Notes under the pieces: model-generated
Told to the model about the DNA's origin: nothing
What the model saw: only the letters and a program-made list of their open reading frames with translations
The model's database searches: none
Origin: Adiantum capillus-veneris
Taxonomy: Eukaryota; Streptophyta; Polypodiopsida; Polypodiales; Pteridaceae
Length of the DNA: 60,000 nucleotides
Assembly: GCA_014529385.2 (NCBI GenBank)
Contig: CM043944.1
Coordinates: 79,330,384-79,390,383 of the forward strand
Direction: 5' to 3'
Translations under genes and position numbers: made by a program
In this document: positions 10,711-21,519 of the stretch, piece by piece
How positions within the stretch are numbered: position 1 is the stretch's first letter
How the letters are laid out: each line of letters begins with the position of its first letter

Positions 10711-10722
10711 GCTCTAGTACCT
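10711..10722 (-). promoter_or_regulatory. decayed primer binding site of minus-strand gypsy
   Basis: On the minus strand this reads AGGTACTAGAGC, which agrees with TGGTATCAGAGC at 9 of 12 positions. It lies about 40 bp upstream of the gag start, where the primer site is expected. The 5' LTR should begin just above it, but its edge is not recognisable. Confidence 0.45.
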
Positions 10723-11830
10723 AATCCACCTCACACTGGGTAACCCAGCCCCCAGTTCTTGGCTTCACAAAACCTCACGACCCTCCAAAGGCTGCAATCC
10801 AATTATACGACCGCCTCAAGTGCTGTCCACAATTTGCACATACATAGGCGGTTGTCCAACATCCCTTTTACATTCACTGTCTGTAGAATAGACATATTTC
10901 ATAGGAGTTGGAGTATAGGAGCACTTGCTTCTCCATGGGGGTACCAAAATGATGTTAGCGTGCAAAAAAGAACGAAAACAAGAACCTCTATAGCCTTGCA
11001 CAAACCACACCGTCAGAAGGAAACACCATAAAGCTGCGAAAAACACCTATGTTGAACACCTGTAAACAGCTCTAACCCAAACCATGATTGAAATTGATGA
11101 AAACCAAGACCATAAAGATGAAGTTCGTGTCATGTAGGCCTCCATAGAGTATTCATATGCTTGATTCCGACAACAGATGAGAGAGTTACAAGCTTTCGAA
11201 GTTGGGGTATCTCTCAAAAGCTCCAAAAAAGCTAGTCTCTGTTAAGAAAAAGGTGTGCAAGGAATTGCAGCTATTAAAAAGGGTTTTTTTTTTGGCTCTA
11301 TACTAAGGAATTTTCTCTTCCTTCTTAGCCAACATGGTTCTCTCTTTGGTCACCTTTTAATTGGTCCATTTTGGGCTTAATTTGGGTAGAAAAAGGCGTG
11401 TCGGCCACTTTTTGACCAAGGCAAGTGGGAAAGGAGGTGCCCAGTGGACCAAAAAGGACCCTAGGTGCCTGGGTAGCAGGTAGGAACTGAAAATGGTGCC
11501 CTCTCTCTCCCCCAACACCCTCGAGCCCTCATTAGCAAGGCAAGGAGACTTCATTTGCTCCTTTGATACACCCTTAGGGGGTACCCACTCCCCCCCTTAT
11601 ACCCTCCAATTTCCACTTGCTCCCCCCCATGTGGGATTACTCCATTGCCACTTGGCACCATCCTCCCACCTCCCCACTCAAGCCAATAAATTTTCTGCTT
11701 TGCTCCCCACACCGAGCAATCTTGGAGGTGTGGCAGGTGACTCTGAGCACCGAATGTAACGCTGTAAAGCCCGGCTCGGAGCTTATCACTTCGGCTATTT
11801 CTAGAAATACTCAGCCACACCTTTTCTAAT
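10723..11830 (-). other. probable 5' LTR region of minus-strand gypsy
   Basis: Position next to the primer-site relic makes this the likely LTR, but its partner is missing and no TG...CA pair can be chosen with confidence. The stretch is richer in G+C than its surroundings, with homopyrimidine runs near 11590-11700. Short frames on both strands at 11357-11829 overlap each other in several frames and do not look like genes. Confidence 0.35.
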
Positions 11831-12396
11831 TAAATCTTGCAAATTAGCCCACTTGCCTTTCCTCGCATGCATCCGCACCCACTTTCTAAGTAAGGAACCG
11901 CCCACTTCCCATGCTTGTAACTCATGATGTATGAGTCCAATTCACCGGCTATCAAGACGACTAAAAATACTCATTGAAAACCACCTTTTAGAAGTTCGAC
12001 CAACCCAAAACTCTTGCAAATGATTAGGCATAACCAAGCCTTTATACATAAATTTTACAAGAGCACTCTAAAAACTCAAAGCATTATGTACATCTATGTA
12101 CTCGGGGCTAGTGAGCAAGCTTTTTAGCATGGATTAGCTTTATCTTCATCCAAAAAATGCCTGACAATGTCAAGTAAGAGATAGTTAGAGTTTGTCATGA
12201 TAGAAAGATAATATGGTGTTGTTGAGGGTTATGGATATAGTTATATCCTATGTATGATGGAGGAAGAGAGATATATTAGTTTAAGAATGAGGGAGAGAGG
12301 TAGAGAGTTAGAGCTTTGAGCATGAGGCTTAAGCTTCCGGAGATGAGAGTCCCAGAGAGCCTTGGAGCTCATGGTTAAGGCTTTCGATTATATGGG

Positions 12397-12398
<2 letters not shown>
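11831..12398. other. unassigned spacer
   Basis: AT-rich, with no coding frame of note, no repeat found and no LTR end recognised. The 3' part (12240-12400) is purine-rich and grades into the GA tract. Confidence 0.4.

Positions 12399-12475
<77 letters not shown>
12399..12475. repeat. (GA)n microsatellite, ~77 bp
   Basis: Uninterrupted GA dinucleotides. It produces artificial Arg-Glu and Ser-Leu repeat frames on the two strands. Confidence 0.98.
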
Positions 12476-12476
<1 letters not shown>

Positions 12477-13560
12477 ATCCCCCCAAAAATCCCCATGTTG
12501 TCTTTTTTTTAACCCCCCATTTTTGCATGTTGCAACTCCATTTTCTATTTATGGCTCCCACCGGGAAGGCTGCTTGATAACATGACATTAGGAACCTTGA
12601 GTAGTACAAAAACAGGCATGACTCGTATCAAAGGGGGCATAGGAATTGCTTTGCCCTTTCGTCTTCATACTCAAGCTCATTTGAGCTATGCTCGGCCCAC
12701 CACAACCTTCCCCATCTTTGCTCGTCACCTGCCCTACTTGACAATTTATTTTTTCCCCCCTCCATCCATTCACACCTTTTCTGACCTCATTCACTCTATG
12801 GGTAGACATTAAGGCCCTCTTATGGTGGGTGTCCACTTTAAAATAAATAAATCATATTTGGCATATATTTTGGCCAAAGTACTGATAGGCACAACATGTT
12901 TCATCAATAGCCCCTCCCTGGTCGGTGTACAAATCTTTAAAGTATTGCCTAGCAAAGGGATGATTTTGTGAAGTCACCATATTTAGCATATGTATCGACC
13001 AATGCACCACCATCAATGACATATTTCTCTAACAACCCCTAACTAGGAATCACAGTGCGGATTCTCTCATTTATCTCAATGTTTTGCATAAGGCTTCAAG
13101 TATTCAGAGTGCAAGCATAGATGAAAATATTCAGAGAAAGGTCTTCCCTTCAGATATGTTTAAAATAGATCAAAGCTCCCATGTCATAGCTATGTTGTTG
13201 GGCACATCCTTAATCAATACATTCTAAATAATTAAATTCCAAAAATATGGCCCATCAAGAACCCTTTATGACTTCATGCGAGCATCTCCTTTGGCATATT
13301 TGACAACCAAATCATTCCAAGTGATGACATTCTGGATGGAAAGCCCTTTAAGAACTACTTGTGCATTTGTAAAAGATAAAGGCATCACATATGTCATACA
13401 TATCAACCCAAGCATTGCCAAGCCTAACATTGAGCTTTTGTATGAACCAAAAAATTTCCAAGCACAACTCTGTTTGCATCCACATTAAATTTCTCAGCAC
13501 ATGGATGCCCAAATATGTGGAGGGAACTGAAATGACCATAAATTGAGTAGTTAATGCTTG
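12476..13560. other. unassigned spacer
   Basis: No feature supported. Frames of 60-80 codons exist on both strands (12582-12836, 13276-13539), but they overlap one another and show no family motif. Confidence 0.4.
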
Positions 13561-14581
13561 ATTTGAGCTCTATAAAATACATGTTCTAGCCCTTTTTTAC
13601 CACTAGAAAACAAACCTTTATTAAGCTTAACTCAATCTCTTGGCACACATATCAAGGTGAGTCCAAGAGCAGCACAATTGGCTCCCAAAAATAGTTGTAC
13701 TACCCATATCAACGAGTTGTAAAGATAGGCATGGAGACCATGTCAAGTACTACATTTTTGGCATATAAAATTTCATTTTAATAGTAGATCTTCATCCTAC
13801 TCTATAGGCATTGGACCTCATTTAATGGCCCTAAAACCCTCAACTAGCATACATTTCAATCAACCTAATATCATAACAATTTGGCTTAGATCATAAAATT
13901 GTTAAAACTCAAAATTGCATGAAGCTCGTTATCTTTCATCTTGTGCTTGCAAAGTGGCATCTGTGTTTGTAGGAGGCATCTCTATCCTAAGAGGGTCAAT
14001 TTGCTATGTCTTGCTAGAGCATGGATACTCTAACTTTGCATCTTCAGACATGTCATGAACAACACTCTAGAGCTCATCTCCAAAAGATACACATATAGTC
14101 TCTTGTTGGCATTATTGTAATGTAATTGAGACTAAATCGTCTCGAACCTCATATATCTGCAAAGGATAGATCAAGCCAATGCTAGACCCTCTTGCATTGA
14201 CTAGTGAACTACAAGGAATTTGGAAGGACTAGTCTCTAAGAGCTACTTGACATTCATAAGCTAATACTAGTGTTAACTGAGTTGAAGTCAGTTAATAGGA
14301 GCTGCTAAAGACCAAAACTTATGAATGCATATCAAAGATGAATATGATGAAGCAGTGAAGATTAGCCCTACACATTTTCCACATTTTCCCAAAATGGCCA
14401 TGTGTTGTAATTTCTCGATTTATTTAGCCATTGTGATAATTGTAACGTGCTACGAGCTCAATGAGAGTTCCAAGATGTAAGAATAGGTCAGTTAGTGTGC
14501 CTAAGTTGTAGATATAATAAGTTGTGGAGCCTCAAATGTCTTGGGCACCCAGACATTGCACATTTTAAACCTTGGCTAAGG

Positions 14582-14590
14582 TATAAAAAT
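14582..14590 (+). promoter_or_regulatory. TATA box candidate in the LTR
   Basis: TATAAAAAT about 845 bp before the LTR end. Position and sequence suit an LTR promoter, with R and U5 downstream. Confidence 0.4.
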
Positions 14591-14915
14591 CAATTTTTGT
14601 AACTTTGGACCTAAGTTTTGGATAATGAAAGTTAGCATACATTGCAGTGTAGTCCTGTAAGCTCTCTGTTATTTCAATCTTCGTGTCTCCCTCGTGTGGT
14701 GTTGCATTGCAAATCCAAGCATACCAACACTCTCTCTTTCTACGTAAGTTTCTTACGATGAAGTTGGGGTTTCAGGCATGTCCGTCTACAAGCTATTTTT
14801 GTTCCTTACATACCACACAAGCATCCAAACGGTTTTTGACCATAGGAATAGATAGAGCATGTCCTAAGGAAGCGATAGAGGGCTTCAGAGTCCGAAATTG
14901 ACTGACATAAAGTAG

Positions 14916-15226
14916 GTTGTTTATCTTATGTGCAATTTTGTCTGAGTGTCAAAAATGACATTTGAGCACATGAGAGTGTTGCGAATACTTTGCACATTCT
15001 ACGTAGCAAATTTCATTGCATTTGGAGCATTATAGCTACATGAAATCAACAGTTAGGCTTGTGATAAACATGTTGTTTATCTTATACACTATTTTGCCAG
15101 AGTGTCAAAAATGACTTTTGAGCACATAGGGATGTTGAGGATACTTTGCACATGCTAGGAATTAATTTTTGTTGCATTCAGAGCACCATAGCTATACAAA
15201 TTCATCGAATCAAGCTTGCATTAAGG
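14916..15226 (+). repeat. tandem duplication, ~156-bp unit, two copies
   Basis: GTTGTTTATCTTAT starts both units (14916 and 15072), and GAGTGTCAAAAATGAC, TTTGAGCACAT and ATACTTTGCACAT recur in the same order. The copies have diverged by many substitutions, so the duplication is old. It lies in the R/U5 part of the presumed LTR. Confidence 0.8.
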
Positions 15227-15429
15227 AAAGTGGCTTTTGCTGTCTAACACACACCTGAAACCGATCTAGGTGAGAGCACACTAGGCTTGGGTTTTCCAAG
15301 AGATTAGCTATCTCTTGTAGCCTCCATGCACTAGTTGGGTCAGCTACATCCCACAGATTCACATTTTATGTCTGTGGTTCTAGCTTTGCTAGCATCGGTA
15401 TGGTGAGGCTTGGCAGCCGACCAACATTT

Positions 15430-15447
15430 TGGCGCTGCTGTCGGGGA
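15430..15447 (+). promoter_or_regulatory. Athila/Tat-type primer binding site
   Basis: TGGCGCTGCTGTCGGGGA, three bases after the LTR end. It differs slightly from the plant Athila/Tat consensus TGGCGCCGTTGCCGGGGA. Such a site marks a Ty3/gypsy element unlike the others in this window, which use the initiator-Met type. Confidence 0.65.
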
Positions 15448-15639
15448 TGAGGCAACCTAGATTAGAGAAAAACCCAAAGCATTCACTTGAATTTCCATTA
15501 ATTCCTCTAGTTTCAGCTAGAGTAACACATTTTTTGACTTTATCAGGGCTGAAAGGTGCTTAAGAGTAGAGATACTTGGTAAGGACCTTGAGAACATTAG
15601 TTTAGTAGGACGGATTAGGTGAAGGATCCTTGAAACTAG
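15448..15639 (+). other. leader remnant next to truncation point
   Basis: Short leader of the Athila/Tat-like element. Near 15600-15640 it gives way to the 3'-truncated copia A2 on the opposite strand. The exact joint cannot be placed by eye. Confidence 0.4.
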
Positions 15640-16195
15640 CTAGTGATCGGTAAGGGTATCACCTAAGTAGGAAGTAGAGGCTTGCATGTCAAAACAACTA
15701 GCCCAATCTGAGTCCAAAAAAGCATGTAAGTTTGGCGGCAATGATCCCCCCTTGGGATAAAACAAGCCAAGATGTAAAGTGCCATTAAGGTAGCGGAAAC
15801 AACCTGCCAATGCTTAGACCCTGGGCTATGCATAAATCTGCTGACCTGTCAGACTGCAAACTGAATATTCGGCCTCGTGCTGCATACATAAATGAGGCAG
15901 GCAATAGCAGTTTGATAAAGAGTGACATCAGCTGGATCGCCATCATCATGTAGACTCAACTTCAAACTTGTTTCCATGGGAGTGGCAATAGGTTTGCAAT
16001 CCTCAAGTCCAAACTTACATAGCAATGTCTCTATGTAACTTTTCTAACACAAGGCAATACCACCATCACACTGCTTAAATTGTATACCCAAGTAATGATG
16101 CAACAGCCCCAAATCTTTCATTTTGAAAGTAGCATTCGAATCAGCCTTAAATTCAGCAATATGTCTCTCATTTGGTCCAATGATCAGCAAATCGT
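15640..16195 (-). pseudogene. copia A2 RT C-terminus and RNase H start
   Basis: Minus strand. After the catalytic YVDDLLIIG (about 16180-16205) follow FKMKDLGLLHHYLGIQFKQC, YIETLLCKFGLEDCKPIATP and IACLIYVCSTRPNIQFAV, all standard for copia RT. The first RNase H motif LDSDWASC is at about 15690-15720. A stop near 16050, a stop near 15845 and at least one frameshift near 15780 break it. The sequence stops being copia near 15640. Confidence 0.85.
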
Positions 16196-16633
16196 CGACA
16201 TAAAGAACACAATGAGAAATACATCACCCTCATGCTTTACATACAATGTGCTTTTTGTTGGACTGTTACGAAAGCCTCGTTTGACCAAATGAGTGTCGGC
16301 TTTCTCATACCAAGCACGAGGAGATTGCTTCAACCCATACAAAGCCTTCTTACATCGGCACTCTTTGTCCTCTTGTCCTTTCTTGACAAAACTACGAGGT
16401 TGCGTTACATAAATTTCCTCAAATATGTCACCATTCAAGAAAGCAATAACAATGTCTGATTGATGTACATCCCAACCAAAATGAGCTGCCAACGCACATA
16501 GAAAGCGCACAGTAGTCATACGACAAGTGGGAGGAAAAGTCTCTTCATAATCTATGCCTTTTCGCTGTGAATAACCCTTTGCAACAAGTCGAGCCTTATG
16601 GCGATCAATCTCACCATCCGACTTGCATTTCAA
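16184..16633 (-). pseudogene. copia A2 reverse transcriptase, N-terminal part
   Basis: A 149-codon minus-strand frame: DRHKARLVAKGYSQRKGIDY, ETFPPTCRMTTVRFLCALAA, WDVHQSDIVIAFLNGDIFEE (motif A Asp) and KKALYGLKQSPRAWYEK (motif B). A small deletion near 16195 throws the frame off just before YVDD. Clear copia RT, dead as it stands. Confidence 0.9.
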
Positions 16634-17280
16634 CTTCTAAACCCATTTTGTACCAATGGCTTTTTTGCCAGGAGGCAAATCACATAAAGTCCATGTGTCA
16701 TTTTCTATAAGTGCATCATATTTTGATTGCATGGCAGCCATCCAATTTTTTGAATTCTGTGCTTAATCAAAAGACAGAGGCTCCTCGACACTATGTAAGC
16801 TAGACACAGCCAAAGCATAACAATCTAATGCATAAGATGCATGGCGAGAGCTTGAACAAGTACGACTAGACAAAAGCGCATCCAATTTACTATCACGCAA
16901 AGTGTGCACCATCAATTTTGGCATACCTCCAGCCTGCTCGATTTCAGCCCTTTCCTCATCAACGGTAGATCATGTACATCTGCATCAGTAATAGGAGGCT
17001 GATCTGTAACATTTTAGGAAACCCCCATAGGCTATACATTTGCCTCATTGGAACTTACATTCGTATTTCCACCACCGAAAAGAGGCAACAAAGTGTCATA
17101 AATGTCCTGTGAGCTTACATTACTATCTCTAGTACATGACAGCAAGGGCTGAACAAAATCTTCCACAAAGACTACATCCCGTGAAACCAGAATACGTTTT
17201 GGTTGCGGATGATACAACCTGTAACCTTTTCTTTCAGCACTATAACCTAAAAAAATACATTTGACAGTCTTATCATTCAA
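16634..17280 (-). pseudogene. copia A2 integrase-RT linker
   Basis: Minus strand. 17032-17280 holds KTVKCIFLGYSAERKGYRLY and RILVSRDVVFVED, the conserved segment after the copia integrase core. The rest is the variable acidic linker, with stops near 17017 and 16637. Confidence 0.8.
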
Positions 17281-18466
17281 TTTTCTGCGCTAAGTTTGTG
17301 GCACCAAAGCATATGCCAAACGGCCAAAAACACGTATGTGCTCAATAGAAGGCTTTCTATCACTCCATGCTTCATATGGAGTAATAGAATGCAAAGCTTT
17401 TGTAGGACACTTGTTTAGTACATAAGTGGCACACATGATGGCCTCAAGCCAAAAAGCATGTGGCAAAGCTTGACTTTTGACCATACATTGTGCCATTTTT
17501 GTAAGTGACCCATTTTTCCTCTCAGCAACACCATTTTGCTGAGGTGTATAAGGCACTGTACATTGGTGTTTTATCCCACGACTAGCCAAAAATGCATTGA
17601 ATTCATGAGACATATACTCCCCCCCTCGATCAGAACGGAGGGTGCCCATAGTACATTTCGAGACATTTTTTAGCCATAGCCAGAAATTGTTTGAAGCACA
17701 TAAAAACTTTGGACTTCGCTTTAAGCGGAAATACCCATGCATGCTTGGCGTAATCATCAATGAAAGTCATGAAGTAAAGGTAATTGCCCAAGGACGAAGT
17801 TTGCATGGGCCCACAAACATCACTTTGCACAAGCTGCAACCCGCATGTGGCCCGAACTGAACCATCCTTTGGAAACTTAGAACGCTGCATCTTACCCAAA
17901 ATACAGCCTTCACAAACATGTTTGATAGGTGCTTCAAGAGGTGGCAAAGAAGAAACCATATCAAATTTCTGCAAATGCAGCAAACTGGCAAAATTCACAT
18001 GACCAAAACCTGCATGCCAAAGTTTTGCATCTGAAATAGCCCTTGAATCTGCAGCTGCATTTGCAAAATTTTGTCCACACTTGTCATACAAAGTGAGATT
18101 ACACAACCCACGACACAAAAGCCCAGATGCAACAATTTCATCACCAAAACTGAGATCATGAACTGTACATTTGTCATCCACAAATTTGACTACAAGTCCA
18201 AGTCTAGCAAGTGCGGATATAGACAAGAGATTCTTCTTGATCCCAGGTACATAAAGTGCATCAACGAGTGTGAAAGAACTGCCATTTGCAGCAGTAAGCA
18301 CAATCTTTCCAACTCCTTGAACCGGATAAGAGGCATTGTTGGCACAAGTGACTGAATTCCCACGAGGGACAGAGTCGAGAGAGGTGAATAATTCACGATG
18401 TGAGATAATGTGCTTTGTAGCACCACTGTCGAAATACCACACATGTGAATCTGTAGCAACTGACAA
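17281..18466 (-). pseudogene. copia A2 protease and integrase
   Basis: Minus strand, two frames. From 18466: protease WYFDSGATKHIISHRELF (D-S-G), YVPGIKKNLLSISAL, then the integrase zinc finger LWHAGFGHVN ... HVCEGCILGK (H-x4-H, C-x2-C) and the core start LVQSDVCGP (first Asp). After a frameshift near 17650 the second frame carries TLRSDRGGEYMS (second Asp) and PQQNGVAERKNGSL (Glu), then VFGRLAYALVPQ. All three acidic residues are therefore present, but the frame is broken and a stop occurs at about 17290. Confidence 0.92.
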
Positions 18467-19533
18467 GCATGCATCATGGACAGCAGGATTGTAAGTGCAC
18501 TCTGCGCTAAAAGCCCATTCTGCATCAACATCAGCATTACAGTCTCCTTTTACTGAAGACTCAACAATGGATGCATTTGTAGTGGAACCAACATTTGCAG
18601 TGGAACCACCCTCTTTCTTCTTAGCCTCTTTGGCCTTTAACTTAGGACACTACTTGATCAAGTGATCATAGCTTTACAATAATGGCAATGCATCTTCTTT
18701 TTGCCCTTATCACTATAATTGCCAGACGATGTGCTGCCAGCAGAAGCATTGGGAACATAAGTTTTGCCACTCGCAGCAGAACCATAAGAAGTGGCTGCAT
18801 TGCTATTACCACACTTTCTTTGAGAAGCAATAAAAGCCTGTTCAACTGCATGTGTCTAGTCCTGTTTTTTTAGGAAAGTAACTCTTGCAACAGCAATGTG
18901 CATAATACATCAAACTTGACAACTTCTGGATTTCCTTGGGTCATAAGTCTCCAAGTACTAGCAAAAGTCTGGTAAGAATCTGGTAAGACATCAAGAACAG
19001 TCTGCACAAGGGAACTGTCTGAAATGACTTCACCTACAGAAATAAGTTGCTCATTGATATCCTTGACACTAGCAAGGAAAGTATCCATATCATCTTCCTC
19101 ATGCATAATCTTCGACTCCAACTCTTTACGTAGCAAAGCAATTTTAGCCTCATTGGGACTCGCATAAAGACCAACCAAAATATCCCAAGCTTGTTTTGTA
19201 GATTTTGTTGAACGAAGGTGAGGAACAATGGTGCGCTTCACAGACAACACAATCAATGCATGAGCCTGTGCATCCTTTTCATCCAAACGAGCTTGTTCTA
19301 CCGTAGGCAAAACAACTCTAATACCAGCAATCCTTGCAGCAAGACCTGCAATATCCTCAACATCGCCTACATCCTCAGAACTAGGACATACATCAATGCC
19401 TTGCACAATATTCTAGACGCCCTTCGACACAAGAACGTGTTGCATCATATAAGCTCACATAAGGTAATTGTCCCCATCCAAACCTGTTCTTAGTAGCAAA
19501 CATCTTGAAGACATCTGTGTTGTTGTCAGCCAT
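18467..19533 (-). pseudogene. copia A2 Gag
   Basis: Starts with ATG at 19533 (minus): MADNNTDVFKMFATKNRF. The capsid part (18870-19406) has TKQAWDILVGLYASPNEAKI, LESKIMHEEDDMDTFLASVK and STWRLMTQGNPEVVKFDVL. The zinc knuckle near 18650-18690 (MHCHYCKA) is broken by a one-base loss and a stop. Frame change near 19400 and a stop near 18857 also disable it. It serves as the reference for what was deleted from copy A1. Confidence 0.88.
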
Positions 19534-19882
19534 GGTAAATGCTGCACCTGATGTGAAAACTGCCCAATAATAGGAGAAACGGAGCGAGAACAACACGTGC
19601 TATATAGCACAAACCGTAGAAGACTGTAAGGCGCATGTTATGTAGAAAACGGCACTGACAGAAATTCTGTACAAAATGATGAAATTGCTTGTGCAGACCT
19701 GCCTGTAGTGGAAACAGAGGCCGAAATGAGCCTGAATCAGAAATATGAGCAGATTGAGCTCTTACGAGCCTACTCGAAATATTTATCAACCTGTGAACGC
19801 TAGCCAAACCTCAATGTAATCAGAGAAAGTGAGCAGGCGTGTGCTGGAGTAGCTGGCGACTAAGCCCGAGAGGACGTAACCT

Positions 19883-19894
19883 GCTTTGATACCA
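19883..19894 (-). promoter_or_regulatory. primer binding site, copia A2
   Basis: Minus strand TGGTATCAAAGC, one base away from the initiator-Met primer site in A1. It lies two bases inside from the LTR. Confidence 0.85.
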
Positions 19895-19896
19895 AT

Positions 19897-20123
19897 TATT
19901 GGAATTAGGGTTGCAGAGAAACGCACACAGCTTGGAGAAGACGAAGGAAGCTCAAGGCACACAATAGAGAGTGTGTTACTTAGTGTACAATGGAAAGATA
20001 GATAGCCCTAGAGTGATGGGCGTATATACAATGCACAGGGGAAAAACCCTCCTTAAGAGGGAAAATATGCCCCGGCAGTCCTAGTGTGTTCACACACATC
20101 ACTACCACATGTATATGGTAACA
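19897..20123 (-). repeat. 5' LTR of copia A2
   Basis: 227 bp. On the minus strand it starts TGTTACCATATACATG and ends CCTAATTCCAATA, so the usual CA end is mutated to TA. It aligns over its whole length with the A1 LTR, including the TGTATATACG promoter-like stretch. Confidence 0.88.
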
Positions 20124-20281
20124 AACACCAAAAAAATTGGAAACCTTGACTACGGGATCGAAAAGGGTGACAAAACACTGGTAATTATTCCAATCTTTAT
20201 GAAACTCATTGAACAAGCTTGAAATCACATATAAGAACCTAAACAAGTCACATTGATAGAAAATATGTTGAAACAAGGAAA

Positions 20282-20990
20282 TTTTATCTTAGGTGCACAT
20301 AAGATAAATTCTCTACCAGAAAGGTGATTCTTTGATTTTGACACGAGGGTTAGCTTTGTCTTATCATAAGAACCCTCTTCAAGTGATCAAAGTTTAAATT
20401 TTGGAGAATTTTTTCTTAGGCGTACTTAAGATAAATTCTCTACCAGAAAGGTTATTTTTTTAAATTTTGACACTAGGGTTAGCTTTGTCTTATCATAGGA
20501 ACCCCATTCAAGTGGTCAAAGTTCAAAATTTGAAGAGTTTATCTTAGGTGCACATAAGATAAATTTTGACAAGAAAGATGATTTTTTAATTTTGAAACCA
20601 AGGTTAGCTTTGTGACTTGTCTTATCATAAGGACCCTATTCAAGTGGTCAAAGTTCAAATTTTGGAGAGTTTTATCTTAGGCGTACATAAGATAAATTCT
20701 CTACCAGAAAGGTGATTTTTTATTATCGTAGGGTTAGCTTTGTCTTATCATAAGAACCCTATTCAACTAGTTAAAGTTCAAATTTTGAAGAGTTTATCTT
20801 AAGCGCACATATATAAATTCTCTACCAAAAAGGTGATTTTTTGATTTTGAAACGAGGGTTAGCTTTGTTTTATCATAATAACCCTATTCAACTTGTCACA
20901 GTTCAAAATTTGAAGAATTTATCTTAGGTGCACATAAGATAAATTTTCTACAAGAAAGGTGATTTTGACAAAATTTTCATTGACATGGCT
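20282..20990. repeat. ~127-bp tandem repeat, six copies
   Basis: TCTTAGG-like anchors occur at 20287, 20414, 20542, 20675, 20797 and 20922, with spacings of 127, 128, 133, 122 and 125 bp. Each unit holds ATAAATTCTCTACCAGAAAGG, a GGGTTAGCTTTGTCTTATCA block and TCAAGTGGTCAAAGTTCAAA, with variation among copies. Each unit also contains the short inverted pair ATCTTAGG...CATAAGAT. The last copy fades at about 20990. It directly follows the copia A2 LTR (~160 bp away). Confidence 0.92.
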
Positions 20991-21519
20991 TCCATTGAAC
21001 ATTATAGAGCTCTTGAGCAAGTTTGAACATGTGTGAAGCTGTGCAAAGACTTGAAATATCAAAACAGATGGAAACCTTCAAGAGAGGATAAAAAGGGATG
21101 GTAAACCACTCACATATAGGTCAAACTTTGTGAAACTTAGTGGAGAGACTTGCAACTACATGTAAAAACCTAGGAAAATCACCTTGGGCAAAAATATCTT
21201 GAAATAGTGAAATTTTATCTTTGGTGCTTTGAAGATAGCAATTTATTCTTTGGTGGTCCCAAGAAGCTTTGGCGCTCCAAAGATAGCTTGTTATCACCAA
21301 GGGTACATGTGATTGCAGATCAAGTTATTTAAAGCCATAGTTTTTCATCCTTTCAAATTCTAATGCATTCGATCTAGAGTTGCCCAACTCTTGTGTGTAT
21401 AGAAAGTATTCAACTACCAAAATTTCTTGGGCACAAGCAATTCTTTCAACCTAAGAAGGAAGAATTTTACCATGCAACAAAAGAATCTGTGAGGAGACAA
21501 CTTTATAGACCAACACAAC
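20991..21519. other. spacer before gypsy-like gag
   Basis: No coding frame. Near 21190-21300 there is an imperfect repeat of AAGATAGC...TTTGG with small inverted pairs. It may be the leader of the decayed gag that follows, but no primer site was found. Confidence 0.35.

Larger units (their letters stand above)
13561..15426 (+). repeat. probable Athila/Tat-like LTR, 5' edge uncertain
   Basis: The right edge is supported: ...CCAACA at 15426 is followed by an Athila/Tat-type primer site. A TATA box at 14582-14590 and a 156-bp tandem duplication at 14916-15226 lie inside. The left edge is a guess because no partner LTR exists in the window. Read as a relic 5' LTR of a plant gypsy element on the + strand, of which only ~200 bp of leader survives. 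Confidence 0.5.
15640..20123 (-). mobile_element. copia element A2, 3'-truncated
   Basis: Minus-strand Ty1/copia with 5' LTR (19897-20123), primer site, gag, protease, integrase, RT and part of RNase H, in the copia order (integrase before RT). It ends abruptly inside RNase H at about 15640, so the 3' LTR and polypurine tract are missing. It is the same family as the A1 fragment at 3187-4655, in opposite orientation. Frameshifts near 16195, 17650 and 18665 make it inactive. Confidence 0.9.

Noticed and set aside
11357-11829. Overlapping 65-89 codon ORFs on both strands
   Set aside because: Open because of a GC-rich stretch with few stops; mutual overlaps in several registers and no motif.
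12362-12609. Arg-Glu and Ser-Leu repeat proteins on both strands
   Set aside because: Pure translation of the GA tract; the same happens at 28063-28897, 55516-55818, 57403-57877 and 58750-58986.
20282-20990. CRISPR-like array
   Set aside because: Units of ~127 bp repeat over their whole length without unique spacers; eukaryotic context.
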